Shown here: positions 16,480-25,537 of the stretch, piece after piece | How the letters are laid out: every line of letters starts with the position of its first letter | Numbering within the stretch: position 1 is the stretch's first letter | NCBI GenBank assembly: GCA_963772965.1 | Contig: CAVYZU010000006.1 | Location: 434,001 to 498,000, forward strand | Origin: AP-15 sp963772965 | GTDB taxonomy: Bacteria > Pseudomonadota > Alphaproteobacteria > ATCC43930 > CGMCC-115725 | DNA length: 64,000 nucleotides | Direction of reading: 5' to 3' | Notes under the pieces: generated by a model | What the model was told of the DNA's origin: nothing | Seen by the model: the letters and a program-made list of their open reading frames with translations, nothing else | Database searches by the model: none | Made by a program: the position numbers and the translations under genes

Positions 16480-17415
16480 TCAGCAGCGATTTCCAGCGGA
16501 TTGCGCGCCGCCGCATGTTCCCGACCCCCGACCATCCTGTCGCTGGGGGCTGGTCAGATTGCCTGTGATCGCTGCATCGCCTGAAGCAGGATTAGGCTGC
16601 GGCCGCTCGCCAATTACAGGTGTTTGCAGTATGTCTTGGCCTTCAAAAGGCGAAACCACGACAATCGATACGCGCCGGTTCAGTGCCTTCCCCTCGGGCG
16701 TATCATTGGAAGCGACCGGGTGATATTCGCCATAACCGGCGCCAACGAGTAATGCCGGATCAATGCCGTCCAGGACAAAACGTTTGACCACCGATATCGC
16801 GCGAGCAGCCGATAAATCCCAGTTGGAGTTGAATTGCGCGCTGTGGATCTGCGCATTGTCGGTAAAGCCGTTGATTTGGATCCGATAATTCAGGGTTTTT
16901 AATACGCTGGCCACTTGTTCGATCAGCTCCACAGCGTTCGCGGTCAAATCGGCTTGGGCGCTCTCGAACAACACGACGGCATTGATGTCGATCACCACCC
17001 CGATCGATTGCAATGACACCCGGACTTCACCCTTGCGGATCATCCCGGAAAGCAATGCCGTCAGCTTTTCATAGGCCTCGTTGAGTTTCTCCGCCTGACG
17101 TTCGACATGCTGTCGGAGGGCCGGCGGCAGGTTCTTTACCTGAACCTCCCGGGTGATGACCGGCGTGTGAACCGGCGAGGGCATATTGTCGAATGGCGCC
17201 TTATGCGCGGCCGCCATCCCAGAGGACTGGATCTTAACCTCTTTGCCCATGAAGGCGGTCGAAAACGCCTCGGCCATCATCTGGAATTTGGACGAATTGA
17301 TCGTGGACACTGCGTACATAACGACAAAGGTCGCCAGCAGAAGTGTGGTGAAATCGGCATAGGAAATGATCCAGCGCTCGTGGTTCTGCGGCTTTTGCTC
17401 GGGTGAACGGCGCAT
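16480..17415 (-). CDS. motB: MotB-type stator protein
   Basis: MotB anchors the stator to peptidoglycan and carries the proton-binding Asp. I choose the ATG at 17415, which has AGGGGAG eight bases before it; 311 residues. The N-terminus has WIISYADFTTLLLATFVVMY, with the channel Asp in SYAD. The C-terminal OmpA-like domain includes VVLFESAQADLTANAVELI, RIQINGFTDNAQI and the peptidoglycan-binding LSAARAISVVKRF...NRRVSIVV. It follows motA by 25 bases. The loss or gain of ion specificity cannot be read from this sequence. Confidence 0.93.
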   Translation of the reverse strand: MRRSPEQKPQNHERWIISYADFTTLLLATFVVMYAVSTINSSKFQMMAEAFSTAFMGKEVKIQSSGMAAAHKAPFDNMPSPVHTPVITREVQVKNLPPALRQHVERQAEKLNEAYEKLTALLSGMIRKGEVRVSLQSIGVVIDINAVVLFESAQADLTANAVELIEQVASVLKTLNYRIQINGFTDNAQIHSAQFNSNWDLSAARAISVVKRFVLDGIDPALLVGAGYGEYHPVASNDTPEGKALNRRVSIVVVSPFEGQDILQTPVIGERPQPNPASGDAAITGNLTSPQRQDGRGSGTCGGAQSAGNRC

Positions 17416-17440
17416 TCGGATCTCCCCTTTCGGCACAGAT

Positions 17441-18269
17441 TCACTCGGCCGCGTTCAGTTCGTTTTCGTTCAACGGCGGGTGTGTCGTGTCTGGTGTCTC
17501 AGGTCCCTCAGCGGCGTCTTTGCCCGGCGCGTCGAGAAGGCTGCGCAACCGCATTTCGAACTGCATCGGCTGCTCCATAATGGCGATCCCGACCATGCCC
17601 TCGGTAATCATCTCCAGCCGCCGCATGCGACGCCGCACCAGTACTTTCAGCTTGTTGCCAATGGGCAGGCAGATCAGGTTGGCGGCGCCGACGCCGTAGA
17701 CGGTCGCAACAAAGGCGGTAGCAATCCCGCTGCCGAGCTTGCTGGGATCCTCGAGATGCGACATCACAGTAATCAGTCCCATCACCGCCCCGAGAATGCC
17801 GACTGTCGGTGCATAGCCACCCATTGCCTCGAACATCTCGCTGGCGAGCAATTCTTCGTGTTCCTGGGTGGTGATCATCGCTTCGAGGACGACGCGGATT
17901 TGTGCTGCGTCGATCCCGTCCACCACCAATCTCAATCCTTGGCGGATAAAGGGGTCGGATTGCTGCTCGGCGACGGGGTCGAGGGCGAGGATGAACTGGC
18001 GGCGCGCGATCCGCAGCCACTCGACGATGTTCTTGACCAGCTCCTCACAATCATTCTTGCGGCGGGAGGAACACCCAAATTAGCATTCTGCAGCCGCGCA
18101 TAAAAACCGCGAGCGGCGTCTGCACCAAAACGGCGCCGATTGTACCGCCGCCAACGATGATAAGCGCCGATAGCTGAAGCAAAGAGCCCAGATTCCCACC
18201 ATCGATCGTCATCGTCAGCACGATGGCGCCAAAACCCATCAGCAGCCCGACCAGCGAGAGAATATCCAC
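17441..18269 (-). pseudogene. motA: MotA-type stator protein, one single-base frameshift
   Basis: A GTG at 18269, one base after the fliA stop, opens VDILSLVGLLMGFGAIVLT, typical for MotA. The frame ends early after MLIWVFLPPQE because of one extra base in a CC pair at 18061-18062. Skipping it gives LPRKNDCEELVKNIVEWL and continues through FEAMGGYAPTVGILGAVMGL to the end. The corrected gene is 276 codons including stop, the family length. The upstream and downstream parts are both well conserved, so a sequencing error is plausible; if real, the motor would lack torque unless another stator is present. Confidence 0.9.
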
Positions 18270-18270
18270 C

Positions 18271-19074
18271 CTAAGCTCCCGCCAGGTGCTTCGATGGGAC
18301 GGCGCGCCAATCGGCAAGTGCGTTCCGCAGCATCAGTAATGCCCGACCGTGTGTGCGGCTGATCGTCGATTTGTCGAGGCCGAGCACTTCGCCGACTTCC
18401 TCCATATTCAGGTCGTGCTCGTAGTAGAGCGAGACGACCAGTCTTTCACGGGCCGGAAGCGAAGCGACCGATATGGCGAGCGCATCGGTAATCCGAGACT
18501 GACGCAGCGTCTCTTCCTGATTCCCGGCAACTTGCAGCGCCGGTTCACGGGCATCATCGAAAGCATCGACATCCAACAGGGATATGCCTGCGATTTCGAC
18601 AAGTACTTTGTGGTATTGATCGAGCGTCATTGCCAACTCGGCGGCAATATCCTCGTCATTACCCTCTCGCCCGAGTCGGTGTCTGACCGCCCGCATTGCC
18701 GTCGCGGCGGATCTGGCGAGCCGCACGGTTCGGGTCGGGGCCCACGTCGTACGCCTGGCCTCGTCGATCATCGCATTAACGATCGCCCGACGCCCAATAA
18801 CCTCCTCGAGGTCACGGCAACCGCTGCGCCGCGCTATTCTCAAGACGGCGATCAGCCCGGCCTGGACCAGGTCTTCGAGCTGTACCGTCTGCGGCAGACG
18901 GCCTTGAAGATGGCGCGCGAGGCGATTGACGGTCGGCACGTAGCGCCTGACCAGTTCGGTTTCGTCGAGATCGATGCGATATGCTGCGCTGCCGTCCGCC
19001 AGCGCGGCGGGCGTGATCGAGCCGACCGTCATCGCAGAAAAGGAAAGCGGTGAAGGCGACCGGTCGTCAGGCAT
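18271..19074 (-). CDS. fliA: FliA, flagellar sigma factor (sigma-28)
   Basis: The 267-residue sigma factor shows region 2 (YVPTVNRLARHLQGRLPQTV, DLVQAGLIAVLRIARRSG, RAIVNAMIDEAR), region 3 (RLGREGNDEDIAAELAMTLD) and region 4 (LPARERLVVSLYYEHDLNM, EVGEVLGLDKSTISRTHGRA). These are the hallmarks of sigma-28 of the SigD/FliA/WhiG group. It would transcribe late genes such as flagellin. The ATG overlaps the flhA end by eight bases and motA follows after one base, so its own synthesis is tied to export-gate expression. Confidence 0.94.
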   Translation of the reverse strand: MPDDRSPSPLSFSAMTVGSITPAALADGSAAYRIDLDETELVRRYVPTVNRLARHLQGRLPQTVQLEDLVQAGLIAVLRIARRSGCRDLEEVIGRRAIVNAMIDEARRTTWAPTRTVRLARSAATAMRAVRHRLGREGNDEDIAAELAMTLDQYHKVLVEIAGISLLDVDAFDDAREPALQVAGNQEETLRQSRITDALAISVASLPARERLVVSLYYEHDLNMEEVGEVLGLDKSTISRTHGRALLMLRNALADWRAVPSKHLAGA

Positions 19075-21175
19075 GGGTCTGTGTCGGCCGCCCGAGCAAT
19101 TCGACCACTTTAATCTGCTTCTCGGATGGGATCTCCTGATACGAGAACACCCAGATTCTGGGCCGTACCGTTCGCAATAACTGGGCTACAGGCTCGCGCA
19201 GCTCTGCACCGGTAACCAATGCCGCGATCGGCGCCATCGCGACGAGGCGACCAGCCATCAGCGCAGCCGCGGCGCGAAGTTCGCCCGCGAGACTGGGTTC
19301 GATGGCGAACACGCCGCTGCCCGCGGCAAGCCGTAGGACCTCCTGCAACAGCCTTTCGAGATCGGGCTCCAATGCCGCCATTTTTAGTTCGGCTACGGCG
19401 CCGAACAGATTCTGGACGATGAACCCGCTCAGACGCAGGCGGAGCGCCGCCAGCAAACCGCGCGCCTCTTGCGTCGCCGCCGCACTCTCGATTAGCGACG
19501 CAATGATATTCCTCAGATCGCTGATCGGCACGCGCTCCGCAAGCAACCCGCACAGCACACTGTGAACTGTCGTCAGCGGCAGCAGCTTTGGCGTCAACTC
19601 CTCGACCAGCTTGGGTACCTGCTTGCCAAAAAAGGCCAATAACGCGTCGAGCTCACTGCGCCCGAACAAGCTCTCGATATTGTCCTCGACGATCCGTTCG
19701 AAATGCGTGGCGATGACGACGGCGGCGTCGAACACTGTGTAACCGGCTGCGCGGGCCTGCTCGGCCATCGTCGGCATGATCCATTTGGCGGGTCGGCCGA
19801 ACACCGGATCGCGCGTCGGGATGCCCGGGATTTCTTCGGGCTTGTTGCCGGCGGGCATCGCCAGGAGCTTGTCCGCATGCACCTCGCCGGCCGCTTTTTC
19901 GACTCCATGCACCAGGATCCGATAGCCGGACGATTGCAGGTCGGGATTGTCTCGTACATGAACGACCGGCACGAGGAAGCCGAATTCGCGCGAAACCTGG
20001 CGGCGAACGGCGCGCAACCGGCGCAGCAATCCGCCGTCGCGCTCCTGGCTGACGAGACCGACCAGCCGGTATCCGACCTGAACCTCCAATGGTTGGATCA
20101 ATTCGACGACGCCGATATCGATGTCGCCGGTTTCTGTCGGTGCCGGCGCCGGCATTGCCTGAAGCCGGGCTTCGCGCGCCCGCTCGCGTCCGAGCCACCA
20201 CCCCGCGGCGCCGAGCAATGGTGCAAACATCAGAAACGGCAGATGCGGCATGCCGGGAATAATCCCGAACAGTCCGACGATACCGGAGGCGAGCCACCAC
20301 GCCTTTGGGAACGCCGCGAGCTGGCTTATGACCTGGTTGCCGACATCGTGCCCGGTCGAAACCCGGCTGACGATCACGCCAGCCGCGGAAGAAATCACCA
20401 ATGCCGGTATCTGGGCAACGAGGCCGTCGCCCATCGTCAGCAGGGTATAGGTTTGACCGGCTTCGGCAAAGCTGAGGCCGTGCTGCCATATGGCGATGAC
20501 AAAGCCGCCGATCAGGTTGATGAATAAGATCAGCACCGCAGCGACGGCATCGCCGCGGACGAATTTGCTCGCACCATCCATCGCGCCAAAAAAATCGGCC
20601 TCCTGCGAGACCTCGCGGCGCCGGCGTGTCGCCTCCTCCTGGTTGATCAGACCGGCATTGAGATCGGCATCGATCGCCATCTGCTTGCCAGGCATGCCGT
20701 CGAGCACGAACCGTGCCGCAACTTCCGCAATGCGCCCCGCACCTTTGGTGATCACGACAAAATTGATGATGACCAGGATCGCGAAAACGGCGATGCCGAC
20801 CGCATAATTACCGCCGACGACAAAGCTGCCGAACGCTTCGATAACCCGGCCCGCAGCACCCGCTCCCAAGTAGCCGTCGAGCAAAATGACCCGGGCGGCG
20901 GCAATATTCAGCGACAGCCGCAACAATGTCGTTAGCAAAAGCAGGGTCGGGAATGCCGAAAATTCGGTCGCTTTTGTCGTGTATAGCGACGCCAGCAAGA
21001 TCATCAGCGCAAACGAGATGTTGAAGGTAAAGAGGATATCGAGGGCAAGCGGCGGCAATGGCACGACCACCATCGCCAACACCAATACAAACGCGCACGG
21101 CCCCGCCAGAGACGGCAAATGCCGCCCCAATGCAAAGAGGTTCTGCGCCACCGCAGCTTGCGCGGGAGTTGTCAC
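19067..21175 (-). CDS. flhA: FlhA, flagellar export gate protein
   Basis: FlhA forms the nonameric export ring. A GTG at 21175 overlaps the stop of the upstream FliQ (GTGA) and gives 702 residues. Eight hydrophobic segments lie in the first about 330 residues, with the FHIPEP-type signature LLTTLLRLSLNIAAARVILL and DADLNAGLINQEEATRRRRE, then FFGAMDGASKFVRGDA. The cytoplasmic domain (about 350-690) includes GYRILVHGVEKAAGEVHAD and TVFDAAVVIATHFERIVEDN. The gene appears intact. Confidence 0.96.
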   Translation of the reverse strand: MTTPAQAAVAQNLFALGRHLPSLAGPCAFVLVLAMVVVPLPPLALDILFTFNISFALMILLASLYTTKATEFSAFPTLLLLTTLLRLSLNIAAARVILLDGYLGAGAAGRVIEAFGSFVVGGNYAVGIAVFAILVIINFVVITKGAGRIAEVAARFVLDGMPGKQMAIDADLNAGLINQEEATRRRREVSQEADFFGAMDGASKFVRGDAVAAVLILFINLIGGFVIAIWQHGLSFAEAGQTYTLLTMGDGLVAQIPALVISSAAGVIVSRVSTGHDVGNQVISQLAAFPKAWWLASGIVGLFGIIPGMPHLPFLMFAPLLGAAGWWLGRERAREARLQAMPAPAPTETGDIDIGVVELIQPLEVQVGYRLVGLVSQERDGGLLRRLRAVRRQVSREFGFLVPVVHVRDNPDLQSSGYRILVHGVEKAAGEVHADKLLAMPAGNKPEEIPGIPTRDPVFGRPAKWIMPTMAEQARAAGYTVFDAAVVIATHFERIVEDNIESLFGRSELDALLAFFGKQVPKLVEELTPKLLPLTTVHSVLCGLLAERVPISDLRNIIASLIESAAATQEARGLLAALRLRLSGFIVQNLFGAVAELKMAALEPDLERLLQEVLRLAAGSGVFAIEPSLAGELRAAAALMAGRLVAMAPIAALVTGAELREPVAQLLRTVRPRIWVFSYQEIPSEKQIKVVELLGRPTQTHA

Positions 21176-21435
21176 TGCAGCATCTGGGGCAGCCCAGCCA
21201 ATATCGCGATCGTAAAGGTTTCGAGCTGACGGAGCAGCCACGGCCCGAGGACGACCAGCGCTGCTCCGGTGCCCAAAAACTTGGGGACAAAGCTGATGGT
21301 CGGCTCGTTAATCTGTGTCGCCGCGAGGAAGATGCCGACTACGATGCCAATCACCATAATGACGGCCAATATCGGGCCGGCCACATAAAATATGGTTAAC
21401 AGAGCCATCTGCCCCGACTGTGATAGCGCAGCCAT
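21172..21435 (-). CDS. fliQ: FliQ, export gate protein (canonical copy upstream of flhA)
   Basis: The 87-residue protein has two membrane helices (about 14-40 and 53-72) and the loop AATQINEPTISFVPKFL, which agrees closely with the FliQ consensus. It lies between fliN and flhA and overlaps flhA by four bases. A second FliQ sits in the fliP-fliR interval at 11683-11952. FliQ is normally present in several identical copies per gate, so two genes raise the question of mixed or alternative gates. Confidence 0.92.
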   Translation of the reverse strand: MAALSQSGQMALLTIFYVAGPILAVIMVIGIVVGIFLAATQINEPTISFVPKFLGTGAALVVLGPWLLRQLETFTIAILAGLPQMLQ

Positions 21436-21446
21436 AGCCGTCCGCT

Positions 21447-21842
21447 CTACCGAAGCCGGGTGACGCGTTCTGCCTGGCTGACGACTTCGACGAAGCGCAG
21501 TCCAAGCCGCTCTTCATTGATCACGACGATCTCGCCGCGACCAATGAGTACTCCGTTGACGCAGACATCCAATGGCGCTCCGGGTGTGCCGTCGAGCTCG
21601 ATCACTGATCCTCGGCCGAGATTTACGATGTCGCGTATCGGGCGTTCAGCGCGGCCGAGTTCCACTGAGAGGCGCACCGGTATGTCGAGCACCAGATCGA
21701 GACTCGGCGCGGCGAAGGAGTTATCCTCCGCCAAGGCGGTCTCGGCGCCCAGTTGCGCGTCGAGATTCGGAAGCGGCGGCGACGCTTCGTCCACGAGCGC
21801 GGGCGACCCCGCGACCGCGCCGAGTGGCAATTCATTGCTCAT
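21447..21842 (-). CDS. fliN: FliN, flagellar switch protein
   Basis: FliN builds the lower C-ring and binds the FliH-FliI complex. The 131-residue protein has an acidic, Pro/Ala-rich N-terminal extension (1-50) and a C-terminal SpoA domain: LDIPVRLSVELGRAERPIRD, LGRGSVIELDGTPGAPLDV, VNGVLIGRGEIVVINEERLG. The start overlaps the fliM end by 11 bases. It is about the usual length. Confidence 0.95.
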   Translation of the reverse strand: MSNELPLGAVAGSPALVDEASPPLPNLDAQLGAETALAEDNSFAAPSLDLVLDIPVRLSVELGRAERPIRDIVNLGRGSVIELDGTPGAPLDVCVNGVLIGRGEIVVINEERLGLRFVEVVSQAERVTRLR

Positions 21843-22791
21843 CGCTGCGGACCTCTTGCCCTTCTGGCCAGTCCGGTGGGATGATGTCGATTGCGGCCGT
21901 TAGCCGCTCCTTTATCCTCACGCCGATTTTTCGACCGTGTTTCCCCCATTGGCCACGAAACAGCGGCACCCCGTTGGCTTCGACCGTGACGCTTTCCGGG
22001 CGATCGATGTCAAAAATGTTGCCTGCGCGCAATGCCAGTAGTTCACCCACCGTCAGCTGCAGGTTGGTGAGTTCCACGCGCAACGTCATCGTTGCTTCCC
22101 CAATACGGAGCGCTAACATCTCATGCCAGTGCGGATCGGGATCGACCGTATCGCGTTCGGCGTCGCCAACCAGCCGGTCGTGAAGCGGCTCCAGCATCGC
22201 ATAAGGGATGCCAATGGAAAGCTTTCCGCCGCCGCCGGCGACCTGCACATCGAATATGTTAAGAATGATTTGATCACCGGGGTTCGCAATGCCAGCCAAC
22301 TGCGGATTGGATTCGCAACGCGTGATGCGGGGTTCGAAACTGGCGACAGGCTGCCACGCGAGCACCAGCTGCTCGACGGCGGTTTGCACGACCCGGCACG
22401 CAGCCTTGTGCTCGAACGGTGAAAAATCACGGCCGTCAATAACGATCGGGAAGCGCCCATCGCCGCCGAAACGGCCCTCGACGATCGAACTGACCAGGGC
22501 AGCATCGACAACCACCAGGATCGTTCCACGCAGTGGCTTTAATTCGACCAGCGTCAGGTGGCTCGGCGTGGCGAGCGTCTCGGTAAGCTCGCTGTTTTTG
22601 ATCAGCTGAATTGCTAAGGGAGGAACAACATCGACCCCTGGCCGCAGATGTTGGACGAGTGCTGTGCGAAGATTTTGACAAAAACGCTCATTAACCACTT
22701 CGAGCTTTGGCATCCAGGCCCGTGAGGGCCGGTTCTTATCGTAAAAAACATAACGCCGGACGGATTGCGCACGGGCTGTTGAGTTAGACAT
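21832..22791 (-). CDS. fliM: FliM, flagellar switch protein
   Basis: FliM links the FliG ring to FliN and receives the chemotaxis signal. The 319-residue protein shows FLATPSHLTLVELKPLRGT-type and GDQIILNIFDVQV blocks in the middle domain and a C-terminal SpoA domain (LQLTVGELLALRAGNIFDID, VTVEANGVPLFRGQWGK). The N-terminal CheY-binding peptide is not obvious. The start overlaps fliK by eight bases (ATGTCTAA). No che genes are visible in the window. Confidence 0.94.
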   Translation of the reverse strand: MSNSTARAQSVRRYVFYDKNRPSRAWMPKLEVVNERFCQNLRTALVQHLRPGVDVVPPLAIQLIKNSELTETLATPSHLTLVELKPLRGTILVVVDAALVSSIVEGRFGGDGRFPIVIDGRDFSPFEHKAACRVVQTAVEQLVLAWQPVASFEPRITRCESNPQLAGIANPGDQIILNIFDVQVAGGGGKLSIGIPYAMLEPLHDRLVGDAERDTVDPDPHWHEMLALRIGEATMTLRVELTNLQLTVGELLALRAGNIFDIDRPESVTVEANGVPLFRGQWGKHGRKIGVRIKERLTAAIDIIPPDWPEGQEVRSDEQ

Positions 22792-24508
22792 AGACGCTTA
22801 CGCCAGTGCTGGATGAGGGGATCGGGATGGCGGGCGGCAATTCGAGAGGAGCGCGACCGACCGTCTGTCGCGCGGGCGATGGCGGCGGGGGCGGCTCGTG
22901 CCGGCCCGTCTGACTTGACGCATCGTTGCCCACCCACGCCCCGGCGAGGCTGTAGCCGGCATTGCCGAGATTACTGTGCAGCTGGCCAATAGCTTCGCTG
23001 ATTGCCTGCTGCACTTGTATTTGCGGTGTAGCAAACCACGCCGACACGTCGCGGCCGCTCACCGCGAGCCTGATGGTCAAATCGCCTAATTCCGATGGAT
23101 GCAATCGCAAGACGACCTCGTGAGTGCCATTTCCGATCGACCCCATGACGTGACGGAAAAGCTGCTCGCTGAGCTTCGTCGGCGCAGCGCTTGCTGCTGC
23201 AGCGCTCGAAGAACCGTCCGCCGCTGGCGCGCCTGAGAAGATTTTCTCCGCCCCAGCGCTCGGCACCGCCGCGAACTGAGCCAAAGGACTGGGAGTGGTC
23301 TCGGCATCGTTCCCCGATGATCCGGGAGGGATAATCTGTGGATCAATGACAATGGTTTCCCTTAGCGAGCTGCTGCCGAATACTGCCGGCAATTGCCCCG
23401 TCTTGATGTTGTTACCCGACTTGCTTGCAGCGGCCGGGTTGGGAGACGGTCGGGATGACGATGCGTCAAAGATCTGGGTTGCCGAAACGGCAGCCGGCTC
23501 CTCCTTGACCGCTCCGGACTCACGCGGCGCGGGATCGGCTGCCGCTGGTTCAGCTGGGGCAGAGCTGTCCAATCTCACCCCAACCCGAGCCGGTGCGGTT
23601 TGTCTGTCCGGCCTGACCGGCCCCGCGGGCACCTTGGTACTGTCCTGGTCGCACGCCGCTAGAGGCGAAAGCGAGGCCGTGCCGGCAGCGGGAATCTGAC
23701 TTGGGAAATTTGCGCCCAAGACCGCAACAGCGGGATCCAGTGCCCCGGCGTCGTGCAACGAACGATGGCGGGACGCCCGATCCGCCGAGGCGGACGGTGC
23801 GCCGAATGTAGGCGTTTTTGTTGCACGCGGATCTGCCCCATCCAATTGGGGGACAGCTTGTTGCTGCGGTTCCCCGGCCCGTTTATCGTCACCGCGAGTT
23901 GAACGGTCAGAGTGTCGCATGCCTGGGCCGGACGAACTTCGGGCTTTGCTATCGAGTGTGACCGGAGGCGGCGCGTATTGGCTAGGAGACTGTCGCGCCG
24001 GGTCGGCGGCGAGCGTGTCAGTCCGACTATTTGAGGCAATATTCCGGCTGGGACCAGGCGTGTCGGATCTCTGCAACCGTTCTCCTCCGGTGCTACCCTC
24101 CGCTGTTGGATCAAGCTCGGCACCAGATTGCGGCAACAAGGAAGGTGTTGTTGGACCGACACCTGCAGCAAGTGCGGCGGCCGTCGCAATGCTTGTGGGA
24201 TCCCCGGCCGGCGTCTTCGGGTCGGTCGAAAATTGCAGAGATGCGACAGTCGCGTTTTCACCGAATTGACTCGGCTCGGGCGTCACTACCGCGGTGCCGT
24301 CATGCTCAGGGGCACTGTCGCGTTGTCTAGGCGCCTCGCGCGAGCCGCCGCGGACGGCCGCCGTCGCATCGGCATCGTGGCCAGCATTGCCGAGAGCCTC
24401 TACAAAATCCCCGGCCGGCACCACGCGTCGAGCCGCTGAGATCCCGCCGGTATCTCGTGGTTCCGCCGCACGGTTGAGGGACGCGGCGCGCACCAACGAC
24501 ACTCTCAC
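22784..24508 (-). CDS. fliK: FliK, hook-length control protein
   Basis: FliK measures hook length and triggers FlhB switching. The 574-residue protein is long, with an Ala/Pro/Ser/Thr-rich and probably disordered N-terminal two-thirds that resembles a ruler. The conserved C-terminal domain (about 440-540) includes NGTHEVVLRLHPSELGDLTI, LAVSGRDVSAWFAT and LGNAGYSLAGAWVG. The last tail is Pro-rich. It starts at a GTG four bases from the fliG stop. FlhB in this window carries a variant cleavage motif, so the FliK-FlhB pairing is of interest. Confidence 0.9.
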   Translation of the reverse strand: MRVSLVRAASLNRAAEPRDTGGISAARRVVPAGDFVEALGNAGHDADATAAVRGGSREAPRQRDSAPEHDGTAVVTPEPSQFGENATVASLQFSTDPKTPAGDPTSIATAAALAAGVGPTTPSLLPQSGAELDPTAEGSTGGERLQRSDTPGPSRNIASNSRTDTLAADPARQSPSQYAPPPVTLDSKARSSSGPGMRHSDRSTRGDDKRAGEPQQQAVPQLDGADPRATKTPTFGAPSASADRASRHRSLHDAGALDPAVAVLGANFPSQIPAAGTASLSPLAACDQDSTKVPAGPVRPDRQTAPARVGVRLDSSAPAEPAAADPAPRESGAVKEEPAAVSATQIFDASSSRPSPNPAAASKSGNNIKTGQLPAVFGSSSLRETIVIDPQIIPPGSSGNDAETTPSPLAQFAAVPSAGAEKIFSGAPAADGSSSAAAASAAPTKLSEQLFRHVMGSIGNGTHEVVLRLHPSELGDLTIRLAVSGRDVSAWFATPQIQVQQAISEAIGQLHSNLGNAGYSLAGAWVGNDASSQTGRHEPPPPPSPARQTVGRAPLELPPAIPIPSSSTGVSVYV

Positions 24509-24511
24509 AAC

Positions 24512-25537
24512 CTAGGCGACAATGCTTTCTTGAGCCCGGATGATTATTTTTCCTTCAGCCTCCAGAGCCTGGGCTGTTGTCAGGATTTCTTTCCTTGCTT
24601 CGTCTATTTCGGCCTGACGCATAGGTCCGCGCGCCTCGATCTCCTCACGCAGCATTTGCGCTGCACGTTGCGACAGGTTGCGCAACACCTTGTCTTGCAG
24701 TCGGGCGGTCGATCCCTTTAGAGCCGAAACGAGAAGTTTTTGATCAACCGCTCGCAATAGGACCTGAAAGCTTCGATCGTCAATTTCCAAGAGATCTTCA
24801 AAGACAAACATCCGCTCGGTGAGCAGTCCCGCAAGGTCGGGATCCATCGCTTCGATTGTGCTCAGGACGCGCCCGGCCCTCGGACCTCCGATACGGTTTA
24901 GGATTTTGGCCGCAACGTCAACTCCGCCGATCGATACACGAGCTTGCTGGGGCTCGTCAGCCAATAATTGTTCGAGTAGTTCGCTCAGCTCCTGAATAGC
25001 ACTAGACGGCAAGGCATCTAGCATCGCCAATCTCGGAATAGCCTGCTCGACCAGCTGGTCGGGAAGGTGCTGCATCAAGGTCTGTGCTTGTTCCGGCTCC
25101 AGATACGCCGAAATCATCGCCACGATCTGCGGATGCTCGCCCTTGATCATGTCGGCAAGGTCGCGCGGATCCTGCCACTTGACGGCCTCCAGCCCGGTTC
25201 CGTAAACCCCGTGCTTCAATCGCCCCAACAAATGCTCGGCCTTCTCCGCGCCGAGCGCCTTTTCAAGGACTCCGCGAAGATATCTCTCACCGCCGCTGCC
25301 AATGGCGAGCAAATCGTCCTCATGCATCAGGTCGACGAATTCGCGCAATACCGTAGCAGCAATGTTTTTTGGGACGGCGGAAATCCTGCTCATTGCCATT
25401 GACAGCCTATTGATTTCCGGCGGTGAAAGAAATTTAACGACTTGCGCCGCCGTCTCTTGACCGACCAGCATCATTACCATTGCGGACTTTTCGATGTCGG
25501 TTAGATCAGCTGGCCCGCCGAATGCTGCTTCTGTCAC
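24512..25537 (-). CDS. fliG: FliG, motor switch and torque protein
   Basis: The 341-residue protein shows all three FliG parts: TDIEKSAMVMMLVGQETAAQ at the N-terminus (FliF-binding), the middle armadillo region with IKGEHPQIVAMISAYLEPEQ, and the C-terminal domain with FVFEDLLEIDDRSFQVLLRA and DKVLRNLSQRAAQML, where charged residues face MotA. Length is normal. The GTG start overlaps the fliF end by 32 bases, as often seen for this pair. Confidence 0.96.
   Translation of the reverse strand: MTEAAFGGPADLTDIEKSAMVMMLVGQETAAQVVKFLSPPEINRLSMAMSRISAVPKNIAATVLREFVDLMHEDDLLAIGSGGERYLRGVLEKALGAEKAEHLLGRLKHGVYGTGLEAVKWQDPRDLADMIKGEHPQIVAMISAYLEPEQAQTLMQHLPDQLVEQAIPRLAMLDALPSSAIQELSELLEQLLADEPQQARVSIGGVDVAAKILNRIGGPRAGRVLSTIEAMDPDLAGLLTERMFVFEDLLEIDDRSFQVLLRAVDQKLLVSALKGSTARLQDKVLRNLSQRAAQMLREEIEARGPMRQAEIDEARKEILTTAQALEAEGKIIIRAQESIVA

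Noticed and set aside
16226..16516. Longer FliH start giving 353 residues
   Set aside because: The extra part is Arg-rich, unlike FliH, and overlaps a better small frame (16228-16449).
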